Assembly (NCBI GenBank): GCA_900074745.1
Contig: LT598463.1
Span: 379,926-443,925, forward strand
Origin: Lachancea mirantina
Lineage: Eukaryota > Ascomycota > Saccharomycetes > Saccharomycetales > Saccharomycetaceae
DNA: 64,000 nucleotides
Direction of reading: 5' to 3'
Shown one piece after another: positions 1 through 8,887 of this stretch. Below the pieces are notes generated by a model. It saw nothing but the letters and a program-made list of their open reading frames with translations, was not told the origin of the DNA and ran no database searches. Each line of letters starts with the position of its first letter. Positions within the stretch are counted from its first letter, which is position 1. The position numbers were made by a program, and so were the translations under genes.

Positions 1-275
1 CGCAGCTCCTGTTCCCACATAGCATGTACAAGATACGTGGACAGGATGGCCTTTCTGTGTGGCGACTCGTTATCAAACTCAGAGATAGATGGTGCTTGAG
101 ACGGCGCTCGTGGTTGCGCAAACTGCTGTTGCATTTTGGCCACTTGGTTATTAGAAGTCCGATCGAAAAATGGCGACTGCGAGAAATAATCTAGGACATT
201 GTCGGTTCGCAATCCGAACGATTGAATCCACTCGGGAGATTTCCATTGTAGTTCGTCTAGAGATGTTCGATCCAT
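1..275 (-). CDS. MED6: Mediator subunit Med6, N-terminal part (cut by window edge)
   Basis: Reverse-strand frame open from an ATG at 275-273 to the left edge, giving 91 codons of the N-terminus. Residues 5-16 read LDELQWKSPEWI, then FGLRT, NVLDYF, SPFFD and TSNNQVAKMQQQF; these are the conserved opening blocks of Med6 (YHR058C, about 295 residues in S. cerevisiae). Med6 belongs to the head module of the Mediator complex, which links activators to RNA polymerase II in the nucleus. The variable linker after the first 55 residues (proline/serine rich) is followed by HRKAIL, which also fits. Only the N-terminal third is visible, so integrity of the rest cannot be judged. A second Mediator gene, ROX3, lies further right, but the two are not functionally clustered. 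Confidence 0.93.
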   Translation of the reverse strand, partial: MDRTSLDELQWKSPEWIQSFGLRTDNVLDYFSQSPFFDRTSNNQVAKMQQQFAQPRAPSQAPSISEFDNESPHRKAILSTYLVHAMWEQEL

Positions 276-1068
276 AATATTTCAATCGCTGTAACCTTCT
301 AACCCGTTAGCTTCGAGCCACACTTGAAAAGCTGGCATCGGATTTTGATTTTTTGTCGCCTGGTCATAATCAAATTTATTATCACGTCTTGAAAATTGTG
401 GTAGTTGGAAATACTCAGAGATAATCAAAGTGGGAAGTTCCTCACTCGATGAAGCGACAGTATAGAATATAAGGTTGGTGGTCAGAATTTTCAATTAACA
501 TTCAATATAAATGTGCAGTTTTTTAGGCTTGTGCTCACCGAGGTTGAAATGGCTTTATAAATAAAAGGCGCCGAAATAAACCGAGTTTCGCGGTTCGAAA
601 ATTGAAAGGGCATGAGTCACTGAGTATGGGGGTTGATAAACCTTTTTCGACCCAATTTCAAGACATTATTGTGAAAGAACTATAAGGAAAAACCCTGCCC
701 GAATGGAAGGTGATTAACAAATTGTCGGGAGGCTGTGAAAAATGTGAACAATGGGGTTGTGCTTGAAATAGCACATTATAACAATGTATTGGGAATGCAA
801 AACGAAAAGACTGGTTGAAACGTGCGCTTTAGTGGATGATGCGGCAAGTTAGAAGTCTCAACTTTTTTTTTTGGGATTGTTTGAAGGTACTTCTTGAGGA
901 AGCCCTGGGTTTCGTTGAACCTCAAATGGCACCGCCCGGCGGGACGTATTATAATTTGTGTTCAAATTTTTGTCTTAATTATTCTTTTCGCTTGAATAAA
1001 GGCTTTGGAAGTAAACCTCGAGCAAATCGTACAGCAACCATGGAAAGCAGAATGTTATGCTGGGAAAT
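276..1068. other. Intergenic: MED6 upstream and IME1 3' region
   Basis: About 790 bases without a convincing gene. A 70-codon open frame on the reverse strand (494-282) starts at TTG directly after a stop and has no early ATG; it ends six bases before the MED6 start and is more likely leader or promoter sequence. An AT-rich stretch near 551-575 with TTATAAATAAA could serve as a core promoter element for MED6 on the reverse strand. Confidence 0.6.
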
Positions 1069-1998
1069 CTAGTAATCCACAGAATCAAAATAGGTTTTGT
1101 TTAAGCGGTAGAAAATCTCCTGCATTCGAATTTTGTCAAAATATTCCTGTTCTCGGGAATCAGCGAAAAAATAGCCACAGTATCGGGACAATTTATTGCA
1201 AACAACGTGAATGAGTTCTTCCTCTTTGGAGAATTGGGGCGATTTTTCGGTTTCAACCGACACAGTGGCAATGTAATTAGACCGTGGAACATAGTTGTTG
1301 ACGAACAGGTTCAGGTTCACGGATGAATGCGTTATCGTTTCATTTCGATTTTCTTCAAAGTGTGCAATGAGCTCTTCGAGTGGTAAGGGTGGATTCCGTG
1401 GGATTTCGCGGCACGAATCCTCCGAATGCGAAATATGTTTTTCCCACAGAGCATGTTCGGAGCACAGTATGCTGTTGTCGCAGCCTGTGACTGGACATAT
1501 GAGGAATGCAGCTGTTTTGGAAGTTCCAGACAAAATCTGAGCCTGGGTGCCAAGCTCATGGGTGCGTAAGAGATGCAATTCTTCGTTCCAAAATTCTCCC
1601 TCTCGTAACAGCGCGTCCACTTCGGTTCCAGCGGAAATGACAGAATTGAAGGACGTGCTGCGCGCCACAGGGGACGGCGACTGGCCCATTTGCGCGGGCC
1701 GCGACACGGTGTGTGTCAAGCGGCCCAACCTGTGCCGCGGAATGTAAAACTTGAATGCGTCGGGCTCGACGGGCGAAAAACAGCCACTGAAATCTTCGTT
1801 TTCGTCGGTTTGCCAGCCAGCGCTGGCGGCGGCTTCGGCCAGCGTCATGTCGATAGGGTCTATCGACATCCTCACATCACGGTCGACGACGGTGTCGTCG
1901 ACCGTTGGCAATTCCACCGTAGCGTCTGCTTCTTCGAGATGCAGGTATTGCTCGAGCACGTCTTGCAGCCCATCGGGCTGCGAGCTGGGCGCAAACAT
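1069..1998 (-). CDS. IME1: Meiotic inducer Ime1-like transcription factor
   Basis: A 309-residue protein from an ATG at 1998. Most of it is unlike anything I recognise, but the last 60 residues match the Ime1 C-terminus: VETEKSP, then NKLSRY, then YFDKIRMQEI and NKTY, against EKSP, SKLSRY, YYDKVRFQEI and SKTY in S. cerevisiae. This is the segment through which Ime1 contacts Ume6 and Rim11 to switch on early meiotic genes. The neighbour RPL43 is divergent, as in S. cerevisiae (YJR094C beside YJR094W-A), which independently supports orthology. The N-terminal part is acidic and Ser/Thr-rich (activation-like). Residues around 170-190 hold a CPVTGC...C...H pattern that looks zinc-finger-like; I do not know such a feature in Ime1, so it may be coincidence. 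Confidence 0.85.
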   Translation of the reverse strand: MFAPSSQPDGLQDVLEQYLHLEEADATVELPTVDDTVVDRDVRMSIDPIDMTLAEAAASAGWQTDENEDFSGCFSPVEPDAFKFYIPRHRLGRLTHTVSRPAQMGQSPSPVARSTSFNSVISAGTEVDALLREGEFWNEELHLLRTHELGTQAQILSGTSKTAAFLICPVTGCDNSILCSEHALWEKHISHSEDSCREIPRNPPLPLEELIAHFEENRNETITHSSVNLNLFVNNYVPRSNYIATVSVETEKSPQFSKEEELIHVVCNKLSRYCGYFFADSREQEYFDKIRMQEIFYRLNKTYFDSVDY

Positions 1999-2805
1999 AG
2001 TGCAATCCTAACGTAGGCGAACGTAGGCGGCGATCTTGAAACCCTTGGAAACAGCACGCCCTCACTCGTGAAGCTCTCTTTTTTGGCCTGGGGTCTTGTA
2101 TCCTCGAAAAGACGAGAAAACTCTGCAAAAAACGCTGAACGGAGTTTTCAGCCGTTGTAACCTTCCCTTCTGTCTGTCCTGTGCGTCTCTTATTTGAGAC
2201 CCGTTCCTTGTCGTTCCTCGTCCGTGTGGTTTCAGCTCCGGCGCCACTGTTTTCAGTAGCCCATATATATGTATATATATAAAATGTATATATATATATA
2301 TATATATATACAATGTAACTATATAACCACACTAGTGCGTAGTGCACTCTAACTATGCGATCCTACACAAAGTGTGATGGCTCACAAAGTGCGACATTTA
2401 CTGTCTCCACTGGGAAAGCCAACCCTTTATATACCTGTCACAAGGCGGAAAAGACGCGTTTAACCCCTTGGAAAGTGTTGGGTTTTGCTCCAAATAATCC
2501 CCGGCTATTGATGGGGGTTTGTTGTTTATCATGCGATAAAGCGCTCAGACATGGGCGGGCCGCCGAGGCTCGAGGAAACGACGCCTTAGAAAGAGACGCA
2601 CGAGCGGGAAGTGCGTCGTTTTTTCTTGTGTGGTTTGCGGCTGTTTCTGGGCTCGAGCCGGGCCGAGAATAAGGGTGGGAGTCAGGGATCTGAGATTTCG
2701 ATTGCCACTTTGGGTAATTTCAGGAGATGAAATCTACGTGGGGAGCCAGAGTGTTGGTGTGTGGGTTCTCCACAGGACGGGTATGTGACTGCTCCGGAAA
2801 AGGGG
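1999..2805. promoter_or_regulatory. IME1 upstream region (shared with RPL43)
   Basis: About 0.8 kb between IME1 and the Rap1 sites of RPL43, without a gene. It contains an AT-dinucleotide tract (2262-2310) and a GC-rich segment near 2550-2660. IME1 in S. cerevisiae has an unusually long regulatory region; here the whole divergent gap to RPL43 is only about 1 kb. No specific meiotic repressor site could be assigned with confidence. Confidence 0.5.
2262..2310. repeat. (TA)n microsatellite in the IME1 promoter
   Basis: Alternating TA runs: a shorter tract at 2263-2280, then a nearly perfect (TA)12 tract at 2287-2310. Such tracts are length-variable and nucleosome-disfavouring. It lies 260-310 bases upstream of the IME1 ATG. 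Confidence 0.9.
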
Positions 2806-2859
2806 ACGCCCATACATTTTGTGCGAAGCTATATTTTTGACCGGTAGCACCCATGCACC
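2806..2859 (+). promoter_or_regulatory. Tandem Rap1 sites of the RPL43 promoter
   Basis: Two 13-mers fit the Rap1 consensus RCACCCRYRCAYM: ACGCCCATACATT at 2806-2818 (one mismatch) and GCACCCATGCACC at 2847-2859 (perfect). They are in the same orientation, 41 bases apart, 160-210 bases upstream of the RPL43 ATG. This is the classic arrangement of yeast ribosomal protein promoters. Confidence 0.85.
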
Positions 2860-3015
2860 AGGTGCGAGTCGCCTGGGTGGCATCGTAATGCAAGCGCCGC
2901 AGCGGGCAATAGGGACGCTGTGCCCGTGGCTCGATTCTTCAAAATAGTTTTTCATGCTCTAGAATTCAAGATCATCTAGCGTGCTTTACAATAGACCAGA
3001 AACCAACAGACAAAA

Positions 3016-3509
3016 ATGTATGGATATAGATGCGGGAAACAGCTGTGAGGATGAGCTAAAGGCGGGGAGATAAGTGGTGTTTCGCAAAGGACAGGATGGC
3101 CGATGCCAAGGGCAATGCAGGCCAGGTCGAAGATTTGAAGTTTGTGGGATTCCTGGGATGGCCTTGTGCCACCGCGCGCCAGAGCGAACCTCACAAGCAC
3201 TCTTTTCAGTTCCAGTACTAACTCATTCACAGGGCTAAGAGAACGAAGAAGGTCGGTATTACCGGTAAGTACGGTGTCCGTTACGGTTCCTCCTTGAGAA
3301 GACAAGTCAAGAAGTTGGAAATCCAGCAGCACGCCAGATACGACTGTTCTTTCTGCGGTAAGAAGACCGTCAAGAGAGGCGCTACTGGTATCTGGACTTG
3401 CTCCAGCTGCAAGAAGACCGTTGCCGGCGGTGCTTACACCGTGTCTACTGCTGCCGCTGCCACCGTCAGATCTACTATCAGAAGATTGAGGGAGATGGCT
3501 GAGGCCTAA
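3016..3509 (+). CDS. RPL43: 60S ribosomal protein eL43 (spliced; join 3016..3017, 3233..3509)
   Basis: Zinc-binding protein of the large ribosomal subunit. Exon 1 is only the two bases AT (3016-3017); the intron runs 3018-3232 (215 bases) from donor GTATGG to acceptor CAG, with branch point TACTAAC at 3216-3222. Exon 2 begins GGCTAAG, which completes the ATG and gives MAKRTKK..., 92 residues in all, exactly the S. cerevisiae length. The zinc-binding cysteines are seen as CSFCGKK and CSSC. The donor deviates from the usual GTATGT in its last base. Codon use is strongly biased towards preferred codons (AGA, AAG, GGT, GCT), as expected for a highly expressed gene. Divergent from IME1; convergent with the kinase gene to the right. 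Confidence 0.95.
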
Positions 3510-3764
3510 GCGCATGGAACACGTTTCTACATAACATGTTGTATACTTTTAATGTGTTGTTCAAGTGAACTGGGAGGTGTGTGCCGTTGTACGGCACGCA
3601 CGACCCCGCACCGAAAAAAATTCCCACACCCATTCCGTCCGTGCCGTTGTGTTCGTCGTGGCTATTTACATTGAATTACCTCCTAATTATTCTTACTATC
3701 TTTATCATTTCGCCGTCGTAACATTCGTAACCGTCGTAACCTTCGCAGATCGCCCTGCAATAAC

Positions 3765-5156
3765 TTAGTATTGCGGCAGCCATCTGCTTCCCGTGGAGTA
3801 ATTGGTCGCGGTCGACTCGTTCAATTGCAAGTACGCGACTGAAAACGGCTGGGACTGTAACTCATGCAATTGACGCTTGTGCAGCGGCCGCTGCTCGCTC
3901 CCGTCGACTGAACCGGTGGGTGTCGTCACGACGGACGACACCCCTCCAAAGTCAGAACTGTCGTCGGCAGCGGCCTGCCCGTTTGGGTAATCCTGCTCCG
4001 GGTCTGAATCGGAGTGGAGGTACCCGTACAACATGCTCCGCAGCGCGACGCCGTCGTCGCCGGCCACGAAATCGTGCACCACACGCGGCTCCAGCACGTC
4101 CACGTGTGCGAGAGGGCCCGACGTGGTGAAGCTGGCACAGCTGGCGACGCGGGACGCAAGCTCTTCGAGCGAGATGCGCTTGAGCGGGTCGATCTGGAGC
4201 ACTGCGTTCAGAATGGCACACAGGTCGTTCGACACGGGCAGGATCCGCTTCAGCACCAGCGGGTCTCGAGCGTAGTACTGGAACGTGGCATCGTCTTGGA
4301 TGCTCGCCTTGGGCCACGGGTTGCGGATGCACGTGAGGTTGATGAGGATCACGCCGAGCGACCACACGTCGCCGGCCGCGGTGGGCACGGTCGGCGCGGC
4401 CGGCGCGGCGTCGGCCGCGCCGGCATCCGCCAATGCAGCGGACGCAGCCGCGTCCGCTTGCCGCACGCCCACGCGCTCGGGCGCCATGTAGTAGCTGGAA
4501 CCCACGCACACCGAGGCCGGCAGGCGTGGTGCACGGGTGGCGAGCCCGAAATCGCACAGGTAGACGTTGTCACGTGCGTCGAGCAGCACGTTTTCGGGCT
4601 TGATGTCGCAGTGGTAGACGCCCTGGGCGTGGCAGTAGCGCAGCGCGGAGCACAGCTGCAGAAACGCCTTCTTGACGCGGCGGCCGTCGCCGGCGAAGTG
4701 GCGGTGGTCGACGATCGCGGTGAAGAGGTCCCGTTCGAAGTGATCCATCACCACGAACGTCGCCAGCGGCGACTCGAGCACCTGGTGCACGGTCACGACC
4801 GCCGGGTGCGCGTGCACGCGCAGGTGCAGCGCGAGCTCGCGGAAGTGCGGAGCCCGCGCGAGCTGTTCGTCTGTGAGCGCCGCGATGGACGCGAGGTCCA
4901 CTGCAGGGAGGAAAACCGCGTTTTGGAACGATTTGAAGTAGTGGTACAGCTGCGTGCGCAGCACGGCGGCCGGTGCCGCCGCGGCGGCACCTCCGTCGGC
5001 GACACCGCCGGCGAGCCCGCCGGCGGTCTTGACGACGGCCTTAATTGCGTATTCGTTCTCAGTGATCACATCCGTCGCGTGGAACACGAGCCCGTACGCG
5101 CCAGCGCCGATCTGGCGCGTGATCTTGAAGTTGTTGATTTGGCAGTTGTTGAGCAT
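3765..5156 (-). CDS. SKS1/VHS1: Ser/Thr protein kinase of the Sks1/Vhs1 family
   Basis: A 463-residue kinase. The frame stays open upstream for 20 more codons to an ATG at 5216, but MLNNCQINNFKITRQIG (start at 5156) aligns with the Sks1 start MLSDCLLNNFRITAQIG, so the inner ATG is preferred. Visible motifs: glycine loop GAGAYGLVF, ATP lysine in YAIK, catalytic HCDIKPENVLL near residue 185, DFG in LCDFGLATR, MAPER, and LTCIRNPW. The final SRWLPQY matches the EKWLPDY end of Sks1. Sks1 (YPL026C) and Vhs1 (YDR247W) are duplicate kinases linked to low-glucose growth and filamentation, and to G1/S; this species seems to have a single ancestor-like copy. The gene is much richer in GC than its neighbours and has alanine-rich insertions around residues 48-63 and 230-255. 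Confidence 0.92.
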   Translation of the reverse strand: MLNNCQINNFKITRQIGAGAYGLVFHATDVITENEYAIKAVVKTAGGLAGGVADGGAAAAAPAAVLRTQLYHYFKSFQNAVFLPAVDLASIAALTDEQLARAPHFRELALHLRVHAHPAVVTVHQVLESPLATFVVMDHFERDLFTAIVDHRHFAGDGRRVKKAFLQLCSALRYCHAQGVYHCDIKPENVLLDARDNVYLCDFGLATRAPRLPASVCVGSSYYMAPERVGVRQADAAASAALADAGAADAAPAAPTVPTAAGDVWSLGVILINLTCIRNPWPKASIQDDATFQYYARDPLVLKRILPVSNDLCAILNAVLQIDPLKRISLEELASRVASCASFTTSGPLAHVDVLEPRVVHDFVAGDDGVALRSMLYGYLHSDSDPEQDYPNGQAAADDSSDFGGVSSVVTTPTGSVDGSEQRPLHKRQLHELQSQPFSVAYLQLNESTATNYSTGSRWLPQY

Positions 5157-5837
5157 ACTACTCGCGGCCCAAAAGACATGTAGCGACGGCGGAGAGACCT
5201 CGAGCCAATTGGGCATATATATCGAAACCCCGGGGCGTCGGCCCGCGCGCGCCCGGCCCGCCCCGCCAGTCTTTCGTCAGTCATCAGCCCATCCGGAAAA
5301 ATCACACGATGCTGCAGGCTGCTGACGCAGCAAGGTTTTTCCGGGCTGCCGCGTTTCTTTTCCTTTTTTGTTTTTGTGTTCAACCAGCGACACAATCGGC
5401 CCACCCAGAAAGGGAGTCATCACGGACGGGCGTTGGGTGTTGGGCTGGTGTCTGGGTTGGGCCGTACTTGGTGACCAGGAGGCGAGAAGGTCGAGATACC
5501 CCCGGGAGGCCTCCCGGGAGAACTCCCGGAGAAAATGAGTCTGCGCGGATGGCAGGGTGGCCCCACGTGGGGGAGAAGGTGGGGGAGGTGGGGGAGGTCG
5601 TGGATAGTGATGGAACGTCATAGGACTGGATTGGGTATGGGTGTTCGTATAGAGCTACAGGGTGTCGCGATGGGTCTGGGTGTGCGAAGATGTATGGGTT
5701 CGGCGCTGATCCGTTCAAGATGATGTAGTGTTACTCGCAGTCGCGGTTAGCTTTCGCTTTGCTTAGCTCAGTACATTGTACATTTTCTAACAGGTAGGGG
5801 AAGAGATTATAGGAAGAGGTTATAGAGAGCTGAATGG
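5157..5837. promoter_or_regulatory. Upstream region of the kinase gene, GC-rich with palindromes and G-tracts
   Basis: No gene seen. It holds an 18-base perfect palindrome CCCGGGAGGCCTCCCGGG (5501-5518), further CTCCCGG units to 5529, the 12-base palindrome CCCCACGTGGGG (5561-5572), and three G5 tracts (5569-5573, 5581-5585, 5590-5594). TGGG/TCTGGGTG-like words occur at 5425-5457 and 5635-5682. GTGGGGG-type words resemble Mig1 sites and CGGAGAA (5527-5533) resembles an Rgt1 site, which would suit a glucose-related kinase; this is inference. Confidence 0.5.
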
Positions 5838-7978
5838 TTGTTCGAGAAAGAGGCAGTGTGTGGAAAAGACGCATTTCTTTGGTGGGGAAACCATCTAAGA
5901 AGACTTGCGCGATGGCATGTCGTGAGTGACAGGGCGTCTGATGAAGCTACTAGCCCTGAGGTTACCCAAAGGAGCCCTTCGGAAGCCTACGAAGGGGTTA
6001 TTGGACAGGGTTCCTCGATCGGTGTCAACAGGCAGACGGAGCTTCAGCTGTGGTTCAAACAGACGAAAGTGGCGGATAACCGATCTTATGCTGTCTGCAA
6101 ATTCGACAACTGTAAACACAAATTTACGTTGCATGGCAATCCTGCTTCATCTAACATTGTAAGGCGTTTAATGCGGCAACCTAAAGCTGATTACGAGCTG
6201 CTCCGGAAAGAATTGAGATGCAACCAAAGAATTCTAGAAGCCTTCCCCTCTGTTTCTTCGAGTTACCAAGGGCCGTTCTCGTTTAGCAGGAGATTCCTTC
6301 AGTTCCTATCCCTCCATAAACCTAGGCCTAGTCAATTCAATGTTTTCATTGACGGACTCATGCCGTTCAGCTTAGTTGAATCGTAAGTCATGAAAACATT
6401 TCTGAACTTTCTCGACACATCCGGTCGCCCGATTTTATTGTCAAGAAAAGGGCACGTTAGCCTTTTGAGAGACTATGAAATTGAGTTCAACAAGCAGTTG
6501 AAACGAACCATGCGTAATTCTTCAAATTTCGACATCTTGATTGACATGCGGACATCATCCAGTCAAAAAAGCTACCTAGCCGTCTTGGTTTCCTTCTGCC
6601 CCAATCTGGCAAATCACGCCTCGAGAAAGTTGACGTGACAACTCGTGGAAATTACAACACACATGTGCTAGATTTCATAGACTTGAGCGATCAGCGACGC
6701 ACAGGTGATAACGTGAAAACCGCCTTATTAGCATGTTTGCCCAAAAATGCAATTAGCCACAAGGTTAGTAGCATTGCCTTGGATAATGGGTCGAATAATC
6801 TTTCGATGCTTGGGTGTAGCATTAGCGGTGTTGGCGCCTTGTCAACATTAGGTGTATGAATCATGTGTTGAACATGGTCTTTGCAGATCTGTTCCAGAGC
6901 TTCGAAGAACGTCACGCTTCGTTGCTGTCGAAAATCGACAAACTTGCCTATCTCACTAAGAGCAACGTCTACATTCGTGAAAAGATTCACTCTTAGATTC
7001 CATATTCGATCCTTAAGCTTAATCAAGCAAGGTTTTTATCACGTTACCGTCAACTTGGAGTCTTCCTTAAGGTTTCGAAGGGTGCTAAAGAGTTCTTTTT
7101 TGAGAATTGCTTTGACCATAGTACTAGCTTACGCCAGATCAGTGCTTGATTTTTTGTTATGAACAGAAAGAAGTGAAAATTGTCACATTTCTTTTACGTT
7201 TAACGCACATTTTCAAAGAATTTACGATGCTGCTACAGGGTGAGTCTACCAGCTCTCTCATCAATGGAATTGAATACCACATGAATTTATGTCAATATTA
7301 CGACTTCGTTGAGAATTTGTCAAGCGGCTCGGATGACACCCCGTTATTGAAAAACCTCGGACTTAAACCGTCACATCTGCCACCATAGGAATCTCAGGAG
7401 CAGATGCTAGGTCTTTTTTGAGCTCGCGTCCCAAATTTGAAAGTACAGGACGGTCGCTTATAATGAGCCCGGGTATTGGGTGGTTTATCTTTTGCAACCC
7501 CATCTTAAGGCAAACCGACTAAGCAGAGCTTTCGGGAAGCCTTTCAGGTATGAAGCTCTCGAAATGGCTGAAAAATATGTTAATTATTGTAAGCTATTCA
7601 CCGAAACGAATGAGAGCAGTCTTGATGGTAAGGAAGCGACTTCAAAAGCCAGCGATAGCAGAAACAGAAAACCAAATAATGGAGATAATGTCTCAATACT
7701 TCGATGGGGATTCAAGGAGCAATTACAGTGCTGCTCAAGATGAATGGCATGTATATGAAAAAGACGAATCTTACGTGGATAGTTGGCTAAAAAATCAAGC
7801 CCGTTTCCCTGCCCTTTCCTTCTACAATACCAAGTTATCGACAGCCGATGTAGAGAGGTGCTTTTCCGTAAGCAGGAGGGTTCTCGACAGTAGATTTTCG
7901 TTAGCCAGCGCAAATCTTATAAGTACAACGATATTTCGCAATCGATTGAAATGTTTTAATTTGAGCTCAGATACGTAA
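5838..7978 (+). mobile_element. Decayed hAT-superfamily DNA transposon (transposase relic)
   Basis: Pieces of a hAT transposase in order across all three forward frames. An N-terminal BED-like zinc finger lies at about 6040-6180 (LWFKQTK, CKFDNC, LHGNPASSN, RRLMRQ). A conserved block IDGLMPFSLVES near 6350-6383 is followed by an in-frame stop, and the same frame resumes with FLNFLD and DILIDMRTSSSQKSY to about 6620. IALDNGSNN (about 6770-6800) is in a second frame and CMNHVLNMVFADLF (about 6853-6895) in the third. The C-terminal hAT dimerisation domain is at about 7780-7960 (FPALSFYNTKLS, VERCFSVSRRVLDSR). With at least one stop and several frame changes it cannot encode a transposase. hAT elements named Rover and Roamer are known from Lachancea yeasts; I infer a similar source. 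I found no convincing terminal inverted repeats or 8-bp target duplication. Confidence 0.85.
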
Positions 7979-8283
7979 ATTACTGAAGACATTCCAGTAG
8001 GGGCACGGATGATGAATGAGGAGGACGACGGTTCAGCGAATAACGAATTTATGGAACCTAACAATGCAAGCGACGGAAGCGACACAAATAATCATATCCC
8101 AAGCCTAGTGAACAGGCCCAAACTGACAGGATAGATTCGCTTGCGGCTACCAAAAGATGAAATAAGGCTACTGAAAAAGTTCGAGATTGCTCAAGTAGAT
8201 TAAGTTTAAGTTATAAGTCATTGAATGGTGGCGGCTTGTTCACACCCAGCCTGTTGAAAGTGGTGGATTTGTCGCTTTCTACA
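7979..8283. other. Intergenic between hAT relic and LTR nest
   Basis: About 300 bases with no gene. It probably includes the 3' end of the hAT element, but its terminal inverted repeat was not found. Confidence 0.4.
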
Positions 8284-8388
8284 CAATTCTCGTAACACTA
8301 TTCTAACTTCAGAATCCCTTACTTTATTGAGGTTTATCGTTGTCGGTAGACGACAGATTTCTGAACTGTTCACTTTTTCGCTCATAGT
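8284..8388 (-). mobile_element. Old LTR fragments, reverse orientation (left part of an interrupted LTR)
   Basis: Bases 8327-8388 are the reverse complement of the 3' end of the LTRs described below (TTGAGGTTTATCGTTGTCGG). This LTR resumes at 10211 after the inserted unit. Bases about 8284-8326 match, in reverse orientation, the middle of the same LTR family and form a separate older fragment. Fossil of Ty1/copia type. Confidence 0.75.
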
Positions 8389-8820
8389 TGTTGGAAGGAG
8401 CTGGCGAGAAGGCGATATCGTTCAATTGCATAATCACGTGATTGATATGACAGAATAAATTAGAGGATTGAACAGACGGTTGGCATTCCGTGAAAGAGCT
8501 GGAAGCTAAAACAGGTCCATTGACAGTTCTAAAATCATCAGAACATCGTGATCAGATCGTATGTGGTATGATAAATGACGTATGATGAGAATTTACCGTC
8601 TAGATTGAAGAAAGTAACGGATTCCAAATTTGGATCAATGCTACAGAAATTGTATAAGGGAGCTGATATGACCAGGATCGTGGCAATTATGATCGCAAGA
8701 TATCCACGGAGAGATATAAGTACTCAATTCCTTATCAGCTTTATTATTTAGATCAATAATGAACGAATTAAATGAACAGTTCAGAAATCTGTCAACTACC
8801 GACAACGATAAACCTCAACA
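8389..8820 (+). repeat. Left LTR of the unit (432 bases)
   Basis: Begins TGTTGGAAGGAGCTGG and ends CGATAAACCTCAACA. Its first ~70 and last ~200 bases are nearly the same as the right LTR, while the stretch at about 8480-8600 is clearly different, so two LTR subtypes or a gene conversion are involved. Confidence 0.85.
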
Positions 8821-8887
8821 AAATAAAAAACACATTAGCAACTAGGCATACCCAGTGCTGTGCTATTCAAATTTTTTTGCAGAGATA

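Noticed and set aside
282-494. Reverse-strand 70-codon frame just upstream of MED6
   Set aside because: It begins with TTG immediately after a stop, the first ATG is near its end, and no family is recognised. It more likely lies in the MED6 leader/promoter.
2595-2617. Hairpin GACGCAC/GTGCGTC followed by a T run, like a bacterial terminator
   Set aside because: The organism is a yeast, where such a structure is not a terminator for RNA polymerase II; most likely chance.
4014-5183. 389-codon forward frame antisense to the kinase gene
   Set aside because: It mirrors the GC-rich kinase codons; the reverse strand encodes all kinase motifs.
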